Source of the DNA: RHKX01 sp963839535
GTDB taxonomy: Bacteria > Actinomycetota > Thermoleophilia > Solirubrobacterales > 70-9
Direction of reading: 5' to 3'
DNA: 64,000 bases
Assembly (NCBI GenBank): GCA_963839535.1
Contig: CAWIVF010000006.1
Location: 310,001 to 374,000 of the forward strand
Shown: piece by piece, positions 1 to 9,107 of the stretch
How the letters are laid out: every line of letters starts with the position of its first letter
How positions within the stretch are numbered: position 1 is the stretch's first letter
Notes under the pieces: model-generated
Database searches by the model: none
What the model saw: only the letters and a program-made list of their open reading frames with translations
Told to the model about the DNA's origin: nothing
Position numbers and translations under genes: made by a program

Positions 1-611
1 ACCATCGTGTCGGCCAGCGGGTGCTCGGCCTTGTTGACCACGATCACGTCGGGGATCTCCATCACCCCCGCCTTGAGGGCCTGGATCGAGTCGCCCGAAC
101 CCGGCATCAGCGCCAGCACGACCGTGTCGGCGTGGTCGACGACGTCGATCTCCGCCTGGCCGACGCCGACCGTCTCGAGCAGGACGTCGTCGAAGCCGGC
201 GGCGTCCATGACCAGAGCCGCCTGCAGCGCCGCCTCCGCCAGCCCGCCCAGCGCGCCCCTGCTCGCCATCGAGCGGATGAAGACGCCCTCGTCGAGGAAG
301 TGCTCGGCGAGCCTGATCCGGTCGCCGAGCAGGGCGCCGCGGGTGAACGGGCTCGAGGGGTCGATCGAGAGCACGCCGACGCGCCGCTCGCGCTCGCGCA
401 GCTCGCGGACGAGGGCGCCGATGAGGGTGCTCTTGCCGACCCCGGGCGGCCCGGTGAAGCCGATGATGCGCGCGTCGCCCGTCTGCGGATAGAGCTCGGC
501 GACGAGGGCCGCGCCCTCCGGATCCCCGTTCTCGATCAGGGAGATCGCCCGCCCGAGGGCGCGCTTCTCGCGGTCGAGCAGCCGCTGGGTCAGGTCGGTG
601 GACGCGGGCAT
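1..611 (-). CDS. meaB: MeaB/ArgK-family GTPase, C-terminus cut by window edge
   Basis: G3E-family P-loop GTPase that normally guards methylmalonyl-CoA mutase or a related B12 mutase, helping cofactor loading and repair. The visible 203 residues begin at an ATG at 611 and carry the Walker A motif GPPGVGKST near residues 54-62, an SIDPSSPF segment, an ETVGVGQ segment and the start of the VVNKAE base-specificity motif just before the window edge. No mutase gene is visible because the gene runs off the left end. The call rests on these motifs; exact mutase partner is unknown. Confidence 0.9.
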   Translation of the reverse strand, partial: MPASTDLTQRLLDREKRALGRAISLIENGDPEGAALVAELYPQTGDARIIGFTGPPGVGKSTLIGALVRELRERERRVGVLSIDPSSPFTRGALLGDRIRLAEHFLDEGVFIRSMASRGALGGLAEAALQAALVMDAAGFDDVLLETVGVGQAEIDVVDHADTVVLALMPGSGDSIQALKAGVMEIPDVIVVNKAEHPLADTM

Positions 612-684
612 CTGGCGCCGGATGATGGCAGGGCACCGGGCGGACGTCGGCTCGGGCCACGGGCTCGGCTCGATCGCGCGAGCC

Positions 685-690
685 TATGAT
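685..690 (+). promoter_or_regulatory. -10 box of a leaderless promoter for the acyltransferase gene
   Basis: TATGAT ends 8 nt before the GTG at 699, so transcription would begin at or next to the start codon. No Shine-Dalgarno sequence is visible. Inferred from sequence only. Confidence 0.6.
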
Positions 691-698
691 CCGGCCCC

Positions 699-1437
699 GT
701 GAGCGGCGCCACCGTCACAGAGAGGGACGAGCCCGTCGCCGCAACCGCCGCGACGGTGCGCGAGCTGCCCGCCGAGACCGCCCGCGGGCCCCTCGCGGCG
801 CTGCGCTTCGCGGCCCGCAACGGGATGCTCACGCCCGAGTACGCCCGGCTCCTCGCCCGCTACCTGCGCCTGCGCCTGCTGACGCACGGCCGGCCGCCGC
901 TGGCGCACCGACGGCATGGTCTTCCTCGGCCCCCGCCTGCAGCTGCAGATCGGCCGCAGCGGCCAGATCCGCTTCGGCCGGTTCGTCTGGGTCGGCGAGG
1001 GGACGAAGATCCGCTGCCACGAGGGCGTCGTCGAGATCGGCGCCAAGACGGTGATCGGCCAGGAGGTGACGATCTCCGCCTACCAGCGGGTCCGGATCGG
1101 CGAGCAGTGCGTGATCGCCGACCGCGCGATGTTCATCGACTTCGATCACGTCGTCGTCGACACCGAGACCCCGATCCGCCTCCAGGGCATCTACAAGCGC
1201 GACGTGACCGTCGGATCGAACGTCTGGATCGGCTACGGCGCCCAGATCCTGCGCGGCGTGACGATCGGCGACAACGCGATCATCGGCGCCAGCTCGGTGG
1301 TCACGCGCGACATCCCCGCCAACGGCGTCGCCGTCGGCACGCCGGCACGGGTGGTGCGGATGCGCCCCGTCCCCGAGCGGCTGAGCTGGCCCAACCCGGT
1401 CGAGCCCGCCGAGTACGGCCCGCCCGGCCCCCGCTAG
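699..1437 (+). CDS. Left-handed beta-helix (hexapeptide) acyltransferase, frameshifted
   Basis: Probable acetyl- or acyl-transferase of the CoA-dependent hexapeptide-repeat family (maltose/galactoside O-acetyltransferase, WbbJ-like), which usually decorates sugars or cell-surface glycans. The C-terminal half shows repeated [LIV]G-x4 turns such as VEIGAKTVIGQ, VTVGSNVWIGYGAQILRGVTIGD and NAIIGASSVVTRDIP, ending in the typical VGTPARVV. The N-terminal 65 residues lie in another frame; removing one C near 898 joins them in frame. Start is the GTG at 699 behind a leaderless-type -10. Sugar substrate is not deducible. The next gene overlaps its stop on the opposite strand. Confidence 0.8.
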
Positions 1438-1633
1438 CTGCCGGGAGGCGGCGTGGTCGCCGGCAGCCGGCCCTCGGCGCGCAGCGTCTCGACGATCTCG
1501 GCCAGGGCGTGGCGGGGGATGCCGAGGTCGTCGACGATCTTCCTCTCGCTCATGCCGGCGCGGAGCCGCTCGAGCACCTCGGCCTGCCGCTTCGGGCTGG
1601 CGCCGCTGGGTAGATGCCTTCGAACTCGGCCAT
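1434..1633 (-). CDS. Small HTH-like protein, frameshifted
   Basis: A 66-residue protein reading MAEFEGIYPSGASP at the start when one base is restored near 1609. The body (KRQAEVLERLRAGMSERKI then VDDLGIPRHALAEIVETLRA) looks like a short helix-turn-helix of the resolvase/sigma region 4 type, with a Pro-rich tail. It lies downstream of the glycosyltransferase on the same strand, and its stop overlaps the stop of the convergent acyltransferase. Function unknown; DNA binding is inferred only from the helical pattern. Confidence 0.45.
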
Positions 1634-1674
1634 GGCGGGATGATCGCCGATCCGGGCGGCGGTTTCCAGTCGCT

Positions 1675-2890
1675 TCAGCGCGCCTCGCGCACCGAGCGCT
1701 GGCCGCGGCGGGAGCCGGCCAGCTCCTCGTAGACCTCGGCGGTGCGCCGGGCGACGTCGTTCCAGTCGAACCGGAGGACGTGCTCGGTGGCGTCGGCCAC
1801 GAGCCGGGCGGTGAGCTCGGAGTCGGTCAGGACCGTCTCCATCATCCGGCCGAGCTCCTCGGGGTCGCGGGTGCGGAAGCGCAGGCCGACCTCGCCGTGC
1901 GGGACGACCTCCCGCAGGCCGCCGGTGTCGGCGACGATGCAGGGGCAGCCGGAGGCCATCGCCTCCAGCGCGACGAGGCCGAAGGGCTCGTAGATCGAGG
2001 GCACCACGCAGACGTCGGCGATCCGGTAGAGCAGGTGGAGCACGTCGTCGCCGATCCAGCCGAGGAACGTGCCGTGCTCCATCAGCCCGAGATCGGAGGC
2101 CTGCTTCTTCAGCTCCTGCTCGTGGGTGCCTGACCCGGCGACGAGGAACCGCGTGCCGGGCACGCGATCGATCAGCTCGGGCATCGCCTCGAGGGCGATC
2201 TGGAAGCCCTTCTCGTAGACGAGGCGGCCGATCAGCAGGACGAGCTTCTCGTCCGGCGCCGCGAACTCGCCGCGCAGGCGCTCGAGCTCCGTCGCGCTCG
2301 CCGACCGGGAGGTCCCCGGGGTCGATCCCGTTGGGGATCACGGCGACGCGCCGCTCGGGCACGGAGAAGATGTCGGCGATCTGCTCCCGCATGTAGGCCG
2401 AGCAGGCGATCACGCGGTCGGAGCGGTTCGTGATCCAGCGCTCGACCCCGTGGATGTAGGACTGCGGGTGCTTGTCGACCCAGCCCTGGTGGCGCCCGTG
2501 CTCGGTGGCGTGGATCGTCGTCACCAGCGGCGCGCCGAAGCGCCGGGCGAGGTGGTCGCAGGCGGCGGCGACGAGCCAGTCGTGGCCGTGGACCAGGTCG
2601 AACTCGTAGCGGTCGCCGAGGTCGACGCCGGCGGCGAGCATGTCGGCGTTCATCCGCTCGACCCAGGTCACGAACTCGCCGAGATCGCGCGGCCGCGAGG
2701 GCTCGAGCACGCGGTGGACGTGGACCCCGCCGACGCGCTCGCTGGCCGGGGACTCCTCCCCGCCGCGGGTCAGGACGTGGACCTCGACCCCGAGCCCGAC
2801 GAGCGCCTCGGAGAGCTTGCGGACATGCCGCGCCAACCCTCCCTCGATAAGCGGGGGGTACTCCCAGGAGAGGATGAGGACTCGGCTCAC
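1675..2890 (-). CDS. GT4-family glycosyltransferase, glycogen synthase-like, frameshifted
   Basis: Retaining GT-B glycosyltransferase resembling actinobacterial GlgA/GlgM enzymes that extend alpha-1,4-glucan or make maltose-1-phosphate from ADP-glucose. The N-terminal Rossmann half begins SRVLILSWEYPP with the glycine-rich GGLARHV loop and has HGHDW; the C-terminal half has GRLVYEKG (after frame repair near 2313) and the nucleotide-sugar E-x7-E motif in YEPFGLVALEAMASG. Start is GTG at 2890, 11 nt after the GH57 gene, so the two are co-transcribed. That neighbour supports glucan synthesis over a lipopolysaccharide role, but the acceptor is not proved. Confidence 0.85.
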
Positions 2891-2901
2891 GTGTCGGGGC
2901 G

Positions 2902-4329
2902 CTATGGCTCGAGCAGCGGTGCCGGGGAAAGGTCGGGCGCCAGGTTGCGGACCGCCGGCTCCGCTGACCCGGGGGAGTCTATGACCTCGAACAGGGCCCG
3001 TGAGTGGCCGAGCACCCGGCCGTAGGGGTAGTCGCCGGCCTGCCGCCCGTAGTCGAGAAAGGCCCAATCGCTCGCCTGCACCGCAAGCAGCTCGCGCGCG
3101 GCGCGCATCAGCGCGGCCCCCTCGAGGCGCCCGCCGGCGATCTCGCGCAGCACGCGCATCTCGGCGCGCCGGGCGCCCCAGGCGAGGTCGGCGACCGCGG
3201 GCGAGTCCCAGGTCCGCAGGTCCTTCGACTCGCCCCAGGTCGATGCGGCCAGGTCCCGCGGCTCCCCGTCGTGCTCGCCCGAGTCGAGGGCGCCGGAGAG
3301 GGTGACGGCTCGGACGCCGACCCCCGGGAGCGCCGCGAGGACCTCCTCGAGCCAGATCGGCCCCTCCCACCACCAGTGGCCGAGCAGCTCGGTGTCGATC
3401 GCGAAGGTGAGCAGGCCCGGCGCGCCGCGCTCGTCGCGATACCGCTCGAGCCGGGCCGCGATGGCGGCCGCGAACTCATGCGCCTGCTCCCGCGCGCGGG
3501 CCTCGGCGGCGGCCGGGTCGTAGGCGCCGCCGTCGATCGACCACGGCCGGCAGCCGCGCAGCGACTTGCGGTGGAAGTCGGCGTAGAGGGGGTCGGAGGG
3601 ATAGCCCTCCCAGGACCACAGCCACTGGATCGCCTCCCAGTCGATCGGGAACGCCGTCGGCCCGGTCGTGGCGATCGGGCGCAGCGCCGCCTCGGCCGGC
3701 TCGTGGGCCGACTGGTCGACGCAGAAGTGCTCGATTCCGAACGGGGCGAGGAGGTGCTCGACGCCGGGCTCGTAGGCGCACTCGGGCAGCCAGATGCCGC
3801 GCGGCGCGCCGAAGCGCCGCCGGTGCGAGCGCACTCCGGCGTCGATCTGCAGCATGCGCGCCTCGCGGGTGGCGAGCAGCGGCAGCACCGAGTGGGTCGC
3901 GGTCGAGGCGACGAGCTCGACCCGCCCCTGCGAGCCGGCCTCCGCGAAGGCCTCGAGGGCGTTGCCCCCGAGTCGCTCGAGGTCCTCGAGGGCGCCGGTG
4001 TAGCGGGCGGCCTCGGCCTCGCAGGCGGCGACGAGGTCCGGCTCCACGTCCCGCGCGTCGAGCTCGGCCGACCCGACGCGGTACTCGCGGGTGAACTCGA
4101 GCAGGCGCTCGGCCACGCCCGGGGCCTCGAGCTGGTCGGCGAGGACGGGCGTGACGGTCATCGTCAGGTCGCGGGCGACGGCGAGGACGCGGAGGTGCGA
4201 GCGGACGACGGCGTCGAACAGCCACTCCTCGCCGAAGGGGTAGGTGCCGAAGCCCTCCACGTACGGCATGTGGCTGTGCAGGACGATCGCCAGGTCGCCC
4301 ACGTGGGGCTGCGGTTGGTTCGCGTTCAT
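2902..4329 (-). CDS. GH57 1,4-alpha-glucan branching-type enzyme
   Basis: GH57 (beta/alpha)7-barrel enzyme with the DUF1957-type C-terminal helical domain, the family of alpha-1,4-glucan branching enzymes. Seen: HSHMPYVEGFGTYPFGEEWL at the N-terminus (metal/substrate His motif), WLPECAYEPG with the nucleophile Glu, and FAIDTELLGHWWWEG with the acid Asp. About 475 residues from the ATG at 4329, which directly precedes MNANQPQPHVGDLAIVLHSH; in-frame codons further upstream look non-coding. It leads a two-gene unit with the GT4 gene. Expected product is a branched cytosolic glucan such as glycogen or a methylglucose polymer. Confidence 0.88.
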   Translation of the reverse strand: MNANQPQPHVGDLAIVLHSHMPYVEGFGTYPFGEEWLFDAVVRSHLRVLAVARDLTMTVTPVLADQLEAPGVAERLLEFTREYRVGSAELDARDVEPDLVAACEAEAARYTGALEDLERLGGNALEAFAEAGSQGRVELVASTATHSVLPLLATREARMLQIDAGVRSHRRRFGAPRGIWLPECAYEPGVEHLLAPFGIEHFCVDQSAHEPAEAALRPIATTGPTAFPIDWEAIQWLWSWEGYPSDPLYADFHRKSLRGCRPWSIDGGAYDPAAAEARAREQAHEFAAAIAARLERYRDERGAPGLLTFAIDTELLGHWWWEGPIWLEEVLAALPGVGVRAVTLSGALDSGEHDGEPRDLAASTWGESKDLRTWDSPAVADLAWGARRAEMRVLREIAGGRLEGAALMRAARELLAVQASDWAFLDYGRQAGDYPYGRVLGHSRALFEVIDSPGSAEPAVRNLAPDLSPAPLLEP

Positions 4330-4492
4330 TCTCGGAGCCTTGAGACCGCGGGGCCTGCCCGGGAGATCACCCCACAGGCTGCGGCTTACGCCGGTCCTGT
4401 GGGGGCCCCATCTCCCGGTCACCCGCGGAAGGACGGCTACCGGAGAGCCTCATCGGTGGCACACCGCCACGAAATCGAGGGCGCGGTTCAGG

Positions 4493-5222
4493 TCAGCCTC
4501 TTCCTCTGATTTCAAGAGTGAAGTCGTTCTCGCTGATTGCTGGGGTGAAGCGGTCGTAGAACGGCTTTGTGAAGCGGAGGGTCTTGTGGACGTGGTCCCA
4601 GCCCAGCTTTATTGCCTGCTCGTGGATTTTGAGCTTGCCGGTGTGGAACAGGCCCTTGATCTCCACCTTGGCTGAAGGCCGGCTCCAGGAGGTCGCGGTA
4701 CTCGTCGATCGTGTACTCGCGCAGGTGCCACGGGTTGTCGGACTTCTGCGCGCCCTCGGGGGCGAGGGTGAGGCGGTTCGGGGTCGAGATGAACGCCAGC
4801 GGCGCGGCCCCGGCGATCCTCGCCAGCAGCGCCGGCACGTCCTCGATGTGCTCGATCGTCTGCAGGAAGACGACAGCGTCGAGGGACTCGGGGAGGTCGC
4901 CGACGTTCTCGACGAGGTCGCGCTCGAACCGCAGGTTCGGGCGCACGTAGCGCAGGCGGGCGTGCTCGTGGGCCTCGGGGTTCGCGTCGACGCCGACGAC
5001 CGCGGCGGCGCGGCGGGCGAGGACGTCGGAGCCGTAGCCCTCGCCGCAGGCGAGATCGGCGACGCTCATGCCCTCGACCTGCGCGGCGATCCACTCGTAG
5101 ACCGCGAGGTGGCGCCGGAACCAGTAGTTCTCCTCCGGGACGTCGGGCAGGGTGCGCTCGCCGGTCAGCTCGAGCGGCGGCACCCCCTCGGGTTGTTCTG
5201 CCTGCACGTATCGCTTATCCAT
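4493..5222 (-). CDS. Class I SAM-dependent methyltransferase, frameshifted near C-terminus
   Basis: Rossmann-fold methyltransferase (Methyltransf_11/23 type). Motif I is VADLACGEGYGS, followed by the acidic motif II VVGVDANPEA, motif post-II DAVVFLQTIEHIED and FISTPNRLTLAP. One extra A near 4671 breaks the frame; repaired, the C-terminus reads KGLFHTGKLKIHEQAIKLG and ends at 4493. The start ATG at 5222 is separated by only 27 nt from a divergent second methyltransferase, and their -10 boxes overlap. Substrate is unknown; family members act on glycans, quinones or small molecules. Confidence 0.8.
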
Positions 5223-5232
5223 CGGCCGCCGG

Positions 5233-5242
5233 ACGCTACAGT
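5233..5242. promoter_or_regulatory. Overlapping divergent -10 boxes between two methyltransferase genes
   Basis: The ten bases ACGCTACAGT read TACAGT on the plus strand, 7 nt before the ATG at 5250, and TAGCGT on the minus strand, 10 nt before the ATG at 5222. Both polymerases could not bind at once, so the two genes should compete. Inference from sequence. Confidence 0.5.
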
Positions 5243-5249
5243 CCCGCGC

Positions 5250-6225
5250 ATGCCCGCGGCTGCCGACGCCACCGCCGAGCGGATCCGCGAGGTCAACACC
5301 CGCTACCACGATCTCGCGGCCGGCTCCTACGACGCCAAGTGGGGCATCGACTTCGGCGACACCGGCCAGAGCCAGGTCGGCGCGAAGCTGCGCAAGGCGC
5401 TCGGCGAGGAGCCCGGGCGCTGGGAGGACGCGCTCGAGATCGGCGCCGGCACCGGCTACTTCTCGCTGAACCTGATGCTGTCCGGGACGATCGGCCGCCT
5501 CACCGCCACCGACATCGCCCCCGGGATGCTGGCCGCGCTCGAGACCAACGCGGCGCGCCTCGGCCTCGACGTGGAGACGGTCGAGACCGACGCCGAGCAG
5601 CTTCCCTTCCCGGACGAGAGCTTCGACCTCGTCCTCGGCCATGCCGTCCTGCATCACATCCCCGACCTCGACCGCGCGGCGGCGGAGTTCATGCGGGTCC
5701 TGCGGCCCGGCGGCACCGTCGTCTTCTGCGGCGAGCCCTCCGCCAACGGCGATCAGATCGCCGCCTGGCCCAAGCGCGCGGCCGTGGCCGCGGCGCCGCT
5801 GTGGCGGCGGATGGTCGGCGCCGGCAAGCGCGGGGACGCCGGCGGCCACGACCCCGACTACGGCCACGCCCTCGAGGCCGAGGTCGACGTCCATGCCTTC
5901 GAGCCGGCGGCGATCCGCGAGGTCTTCTCCGACGGCGGGCTTCGACCGGATCAAGATCCGCGGCGAGGAGCTGCTCTCCAACCTCTACGGGTGGGCGCTG
6001 CGCACCGTCGAGTCGACGGCCGAGCCCAGCGAGATCCCCGACCGCTGGCGCTACTTCGCCTTCCGCAGCTACCTCGCGCTGCAGCGGGTCGACACGGCGC
6101 TGCTCGAGCCGCACCTCCCACCCCACCTCTTCTACAACCTGGTCTTCTCAGCAAGGAAGCCGGACGCCGGTAGGGCCGCCGGACGCCGTAGTGGCAGACA
6201 TCTGTCCCGGATAGCGGACGAATGA
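5250..6225 (+). CDS. Class I SAM-dependent methyltransferase, UbiE-like, frameshifted
   Basis: Methyltransferase with motif I ALEIGAGTGYFSLNL, motif II LTATDIAPGM, an acidic TDAEQLPFPDESFDLVLGHAVLHH segment and VLRPGGTVVF, the classic Methyltransf_11/UbiE order. One extra base near 5938 splits it; after repair the C-terminus continues FDRIKIRGEELLSNLYGWAL and ends near 6225 with a basic tail. The start ATG at 5250 follows a TACAGT box by 7 nt, with no Shine-Dalgarno sequence. Substrate cannot be told from sequence. It converges on the cyclase gene with 13 nt between them. Confidence 0.8.
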
Positions 6226-6238
6226 CTGCCACCTCGCC

Positions 6239-7377
6239 CTAGTCGTCCCCATCGTCGTCCTCGTCGCCCTCGCGGCGACAGCGGTACATGTCCACGGTCC
6301 CGGCGATCCCCTTCAGGTGCTTGCGGCCGGCGCGGGAGAAGCGGTACTCGTCGCCGGCCGCATCGCGGAGGTCGCTCGGTGACGAGGACGCTGCCGGGCC
6401 TGGCGACGCCGGTCACGCGGCTCGCGAGGTTGACCGGGGCGCCGTAGTAGTCGCCGCCGCGGCTGAGGGCGATGCCGCGGGCCACGCCGGCGCGGATCAT
6501 CGGGAAGCCCTCCTCCTCCTCGGCCATCCTGTCGACGAGGTCGTGGGTGGCCTCGAGCAGGGCGTTCGCATCGGGTGAGCAGAGCATCGCCGCGTCGCCG
6601 ATCAGCTTGACCAGCCGGACCGGGCCGCTTGGCGACCTCGCGGGCGAGCTCGTCGAGGCGGCCCGTCACCCGGCCGAGCTCCTCCGGCGGGAGCTCCTCC
6701 CCAAGCCTGCGTGAACCCGACGAGGTCGGCGAAGGCGACGTTGACGAGCTCCGCCCCGGGCTACTTCCCTCCCGGGGCTCGCCGGCACCGAGGGCAGTGT
6801 GGCGGAGCTGCTCGCGCAGGTGCAGGCGATAGACGTACTCGAGCGTCGGGCCGACGAGGGGGATCAGGGACCGGACCTGCTCGAGGATCCGGTCCGAGCG
6901 CTCGCGCTCCGTGTCCCCCTCCTGGGTGAACGTGGTGGCCATGATCTGCCGGGAGCCCGCGGCGAACTGGGACATCGCCACGGCGATCGTGCGGCCCATC
7001 TCGGCGATCGAGTCCGGATCGAGGCCCGCATCGAGCAGCGCACGCTGCCGGTGGGCGGCATCGAGGTCCTCCGCGCTCATCGACCGGAGGTCGGGATCGT
7101 CGATCGCGACGCCGATCGAACGCCACTGGTGCTGAAGGACCTCGAGTGGGACGCCCGAGCGCTCGGCCAGCTCCCGCGGGCTGTATCGCGGCTCGCCGGC
7201 GAGCAGGCGCTCGACCGGGAGCACCCCGAGCCTCTCCTCCGCGACTGCGACCCTCAGCTCCTCCAACTCGACGCCGTCGTCGACGAGCCACTCGAGCAGG
7301 GCGATCCTGCTCTCGCGCTCCTGGCCGTCGAGGCCGGCGAGCAGGCCCTCGGCCTCGAAGTCGATCGGTTCGGTCAC
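6239..7377 (-). CDS. Class III adenylate cyclase with Rv1264-like N-terminal regulatory domain, several frameshifts
   Basis: Soluble cyclase making cAMP from ATP. Residues 1-200 match the layout of the autoinhibitory, pH-responsive N-terminal domain of mycobacterial Rv1264 (MTEPIDFEAEGLL start, helical, ELAERSGVPLEVLQ). The catalytic domain is broken by indels near 6384, 6625, 6705 and 6765; pieces recovered in other frames include ELVNVAFADLVGF (first metal Asp), VKLIGDAAM (second metal Asp) and YYGAPVNLASRV (transition-state Asn/Arg). C-terminus reads AGRKHLKGIAGTVDMYRCRR. GTG start at 7377. All key catalytic blocks are present, so sequence error is likelier than decay. Confidence 0.8.
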
Positions 7378-7420
7378 GGGCCGACATTGTCACGGCGGCG
7401 GGCGCGGGGTGCCTCCCTCC

Positions 7421-7426
7421 TATGAT
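7421..7426 (+). promoter_or_regulatory. -10 box of a leaderless promoter for the LON-domain gene
   Basis: TATGAT lies 6 nt before the GTG at 7433, the spacing expected if the mRNA starts at the start codon. No convincing -35 is seen at 17 nt. Confidence 0.6.
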
Positions 7427-7432
7427 CGCCCC

Positions 7433-8068
7433 GTGGCCGCGCCCGACGCCGTCGAGCTCCCGATCTTCGAGCTGCCGCTCGCGCTGGTCCCCGGGGAGCG
7501 GGTCCCGCTCCACATCTTCGAGCCGCGATACCGGGCGATGATCGGCGCCTGCCTCGAGCACGAGACGCCGTTCGGGATCGTCCTCAAGGACGACCTCGGG
7601 CCGCGTGAGGTCGGCTGCAGCGCCACCGTCACCGACGTCGTCGAGCGCTACGAGGACGGCCGCATGGACATCGTCTGCCGCGGTCTCAGCCGCTTCCGGG
7701 TGATCGAGCGGTTCGAGGCGGACGAGTGGCCGGCGGGCCTCGTGGAGCCCCTCGGACCCGATCCCGCGGCGGAGCCGGGGCCGGAGCTCGACGCCGCGCG
7801 AGCCGCCTTCGCGGCTCTGCTCGAGGCGGTCGGAGCCGAGCCGGCGCGGGCGGACGCCGCCTCCGGGACGTATCCGATCGCCGCGCAGATCGAGCTCCCC
7901 CCGCGGGAGAAGCAGGAGCTCCTCGAGGAGGACGACGAGCGCGAGCGCCTCGTGGCGGTCGAGCGCTTCCTGAGGCGTCTGCTGAGCGGGATCACCCGGG
8001 CGCGCGACATCGCCGAGCGGGCGAAGTCCAATGGCCACGGGACCGGGCGCATCGGGCCGATCGGCTGA
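7433..8068 (+). CDS. LON substrate-binding domain protein (LonSB, peptidase S16 N-terminal)
   Basis: Stand-alone Lon N-terminal domain of about 211 residues without the AAA or protease parts. Typical opening ELPIFELPLALVPGERVPLH with the IFEPRYRAMI helix, then FGIVL, VGCSATVTDVVERYEDGRMDIV and a C-terminal helical bundle containing LPPREKQELLE. Such proteins are widespread in actinobacteria and are thought to bind unfolded or specific client proteins, but no enzymatic role is established. Start taken as GTG 7433 because a TATGAT box precedes it by 6 nt; an in-frame GTG at 7409 would lie upstream of that box. Confidence 0.85.
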   Translation: MAAPDAVELPIFELPLALVPGERVPLHIFEPRYRAMIGACLEHETPFGIVLKDDLGPREVGCSATVTDVVERYEDGRMDIVCRGLSRFRVIERFEADEWPAGLVEPLGPDPAAEPGPELDAARAAFAALLEAVGAEPARADAASGTYPIAAQIELPPREKQELLEEDDERERLVAVERFLRRLLSGITRARDIAERAKSNGHGTGRIGPIG

Positions 8069-8267
8069 AGCCGGCGCGAAAACAGCCGGGGTTAGGACCG
8101 GGGCGTAGAATTCTCACCAGCGCCCCTTCCCGATACCGGATCGGAATCAGAGGGGCGGTGAGGGGTGGCCCGTCCAAGGTCCGGCGTTCCGTCTCCCCAA
8201 CTCGCAGATGTCCTCAAGCTCCCGCTTGGGCACCGGAGCATCGGTTCGGGAACGACGGAGGTGCCCA

Positions 8268-8621
8268 GTGGAGCAAGCGACGGAGACGAAGGCCCCTGGC
8301 CGGGAGATATCCCGCGGCATGGTGGCGATCTACAAGGACTACTTCGGGCGTGGGCCAACCCGGGTGCAGACCTCGATCACGAACGAGCACGTCGTCGTTC
8401 TGCTCAGTGACGCGCTGACGGTCGTCGAGCAGCGCCTCGCCCAGGAGGGCAATCACGAGACGGTGCTGAGCGTCCGGCGCAAGGCCCAGGAGTCGATGGC
8501 CGACGACATGACGGAGCTGGTCGAGCGGCTGACGGGACGGACCGTGAGCTGCCTGCTCAGCGACCACGACGTCGCCACCGACACCGCGGTCGAGGTGATC
8601 GTCTTCGACGGCATCGAGTAG
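8268..8621 (+). CDS. DUF2294 family protein
   Basis: About 117 residues with the DUF2294 pattern: ISRGMVAIYKDYFGRGPTR, a VVVLLSDALTVVEQRLA strand-helix, an RRKAQESMADDMTELVERLTGR helix and the ending HDVATDTAVEVIVFD. Members are small cytosolic proteins of unproved function, sometimes annotated as Na-translocating decarboxylase-like on weak grounds. The GTG at 8268 is chosen because a GGAGG ribosome site lies 6 nt upstream (8257-8261). It is followed after 70 nt by an anti-sigma-type ATPase gene on the same strand. The 199-nt gap before it holds no gene; a TAGAAT box at 8107-8112 could be its promoter. Confidence 0.75.
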   Translation: MEQATETKAPGREISRGMVAIYKDYFGRGPTRVQTSITNEHVVVLLSDALTVVEQRLAQEGNHETVLSVRRKAQESMADDMTELVERLTGRTVSCLLSDHDVATDTAVEVIVFDGIE

Positions 8622-8691
8622 GCGCGCCTCCGGCTCGCGGAGCTCCCGGGGTTGAGTTCTGCCCGGCGAAGGAGGAAGGTGGGGGTCAGGC

Positions 8692-9076
8692 ATGGGCTTC
8701 GCGACCGAGATACTCCCGAGCCCCACGGCCGCGGGCGAGGTCCGCGAATCGGTGGGAAGAGCACTTCGCCGCGAGCGTCTCCAAGGCTCAACTTCACGAC
8801 CTCCAGGTCGTCGTCGGGGAGCTCGTGGCCAACAGCGTCGAGCACGGCCCGGGTCAGCCCATCAACGTGCGCGTGGATCTGACCGAGGACGGATCCCTGC
8901 GGGGGGAGGTCGAGGATCAGGGCGACGGCTTCGTCGCGATGATCGAGATGGCCGAGTCCTTCGATCGAGGCCTGGGCCTCTACATGGTCGACGCGCTCAC
9001 CGACGAGTGGGCCGTCTACGAGGGCAGCACTCACGTCTGGTTCGAGATCCGCGGGGTCCTGCCGCCGCTCGTTTGA
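8692..9076 (+). CDS. RsbW-like HATPase (anti-sigma regulatory factor type), frameshifted
   Basis: GHKL-fold ATP-binding protein of about 128 residues, like SpoIIAB/RsbW kinases or the SpoIIE-associated HATPase_c_2 group. After removal of one base near 8750 the protein reads from MGFATEILPSP through EEHFAASVSKAQLHDLQVVV to the N-box GELVANSVEHGPG and the G-boxes VEDQGDGF and GLGLYMVDALTDEW. The N-box Glu and Asn are present, so ATP binding is expected. No sigma factor, anti-anti-sigma or phosphatase gene is adjacent. Ribosome site GGAGGAAGG precedes the ATG. Confidence 0.75.
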
Positions 9077-9095
9077 CCGGCCCGAGCCGCTCGGA

Positions 9096-9101
9096 TACGT
9101 T
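9096..9101 (+). promoter_or_regulatory. -10 box before the lipoprotein gene
   Basis: TACGTT, 6 nt before the GTG at 9108; leaderless arrangement inferred from spacing. Confidence 0.45.
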
Positions 9102-9107
9102 CAGCCG

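Noticed and set aside
4330..4422. Upstream in-frame start for the GH57 gene at 4422
   Set aside because: The 31 added residues do not resemble the family; the ATG at 4329 directly precedes the conserved N-terminus.
3004..4509. Long plus-strand open frame opposite the GH57 gene
   Set aside because: High G+C opens antisense frames; the minus strand has clear GH57 motifs and the plus frame has a low-complexity, Arg/Gly/Leu-rich product.
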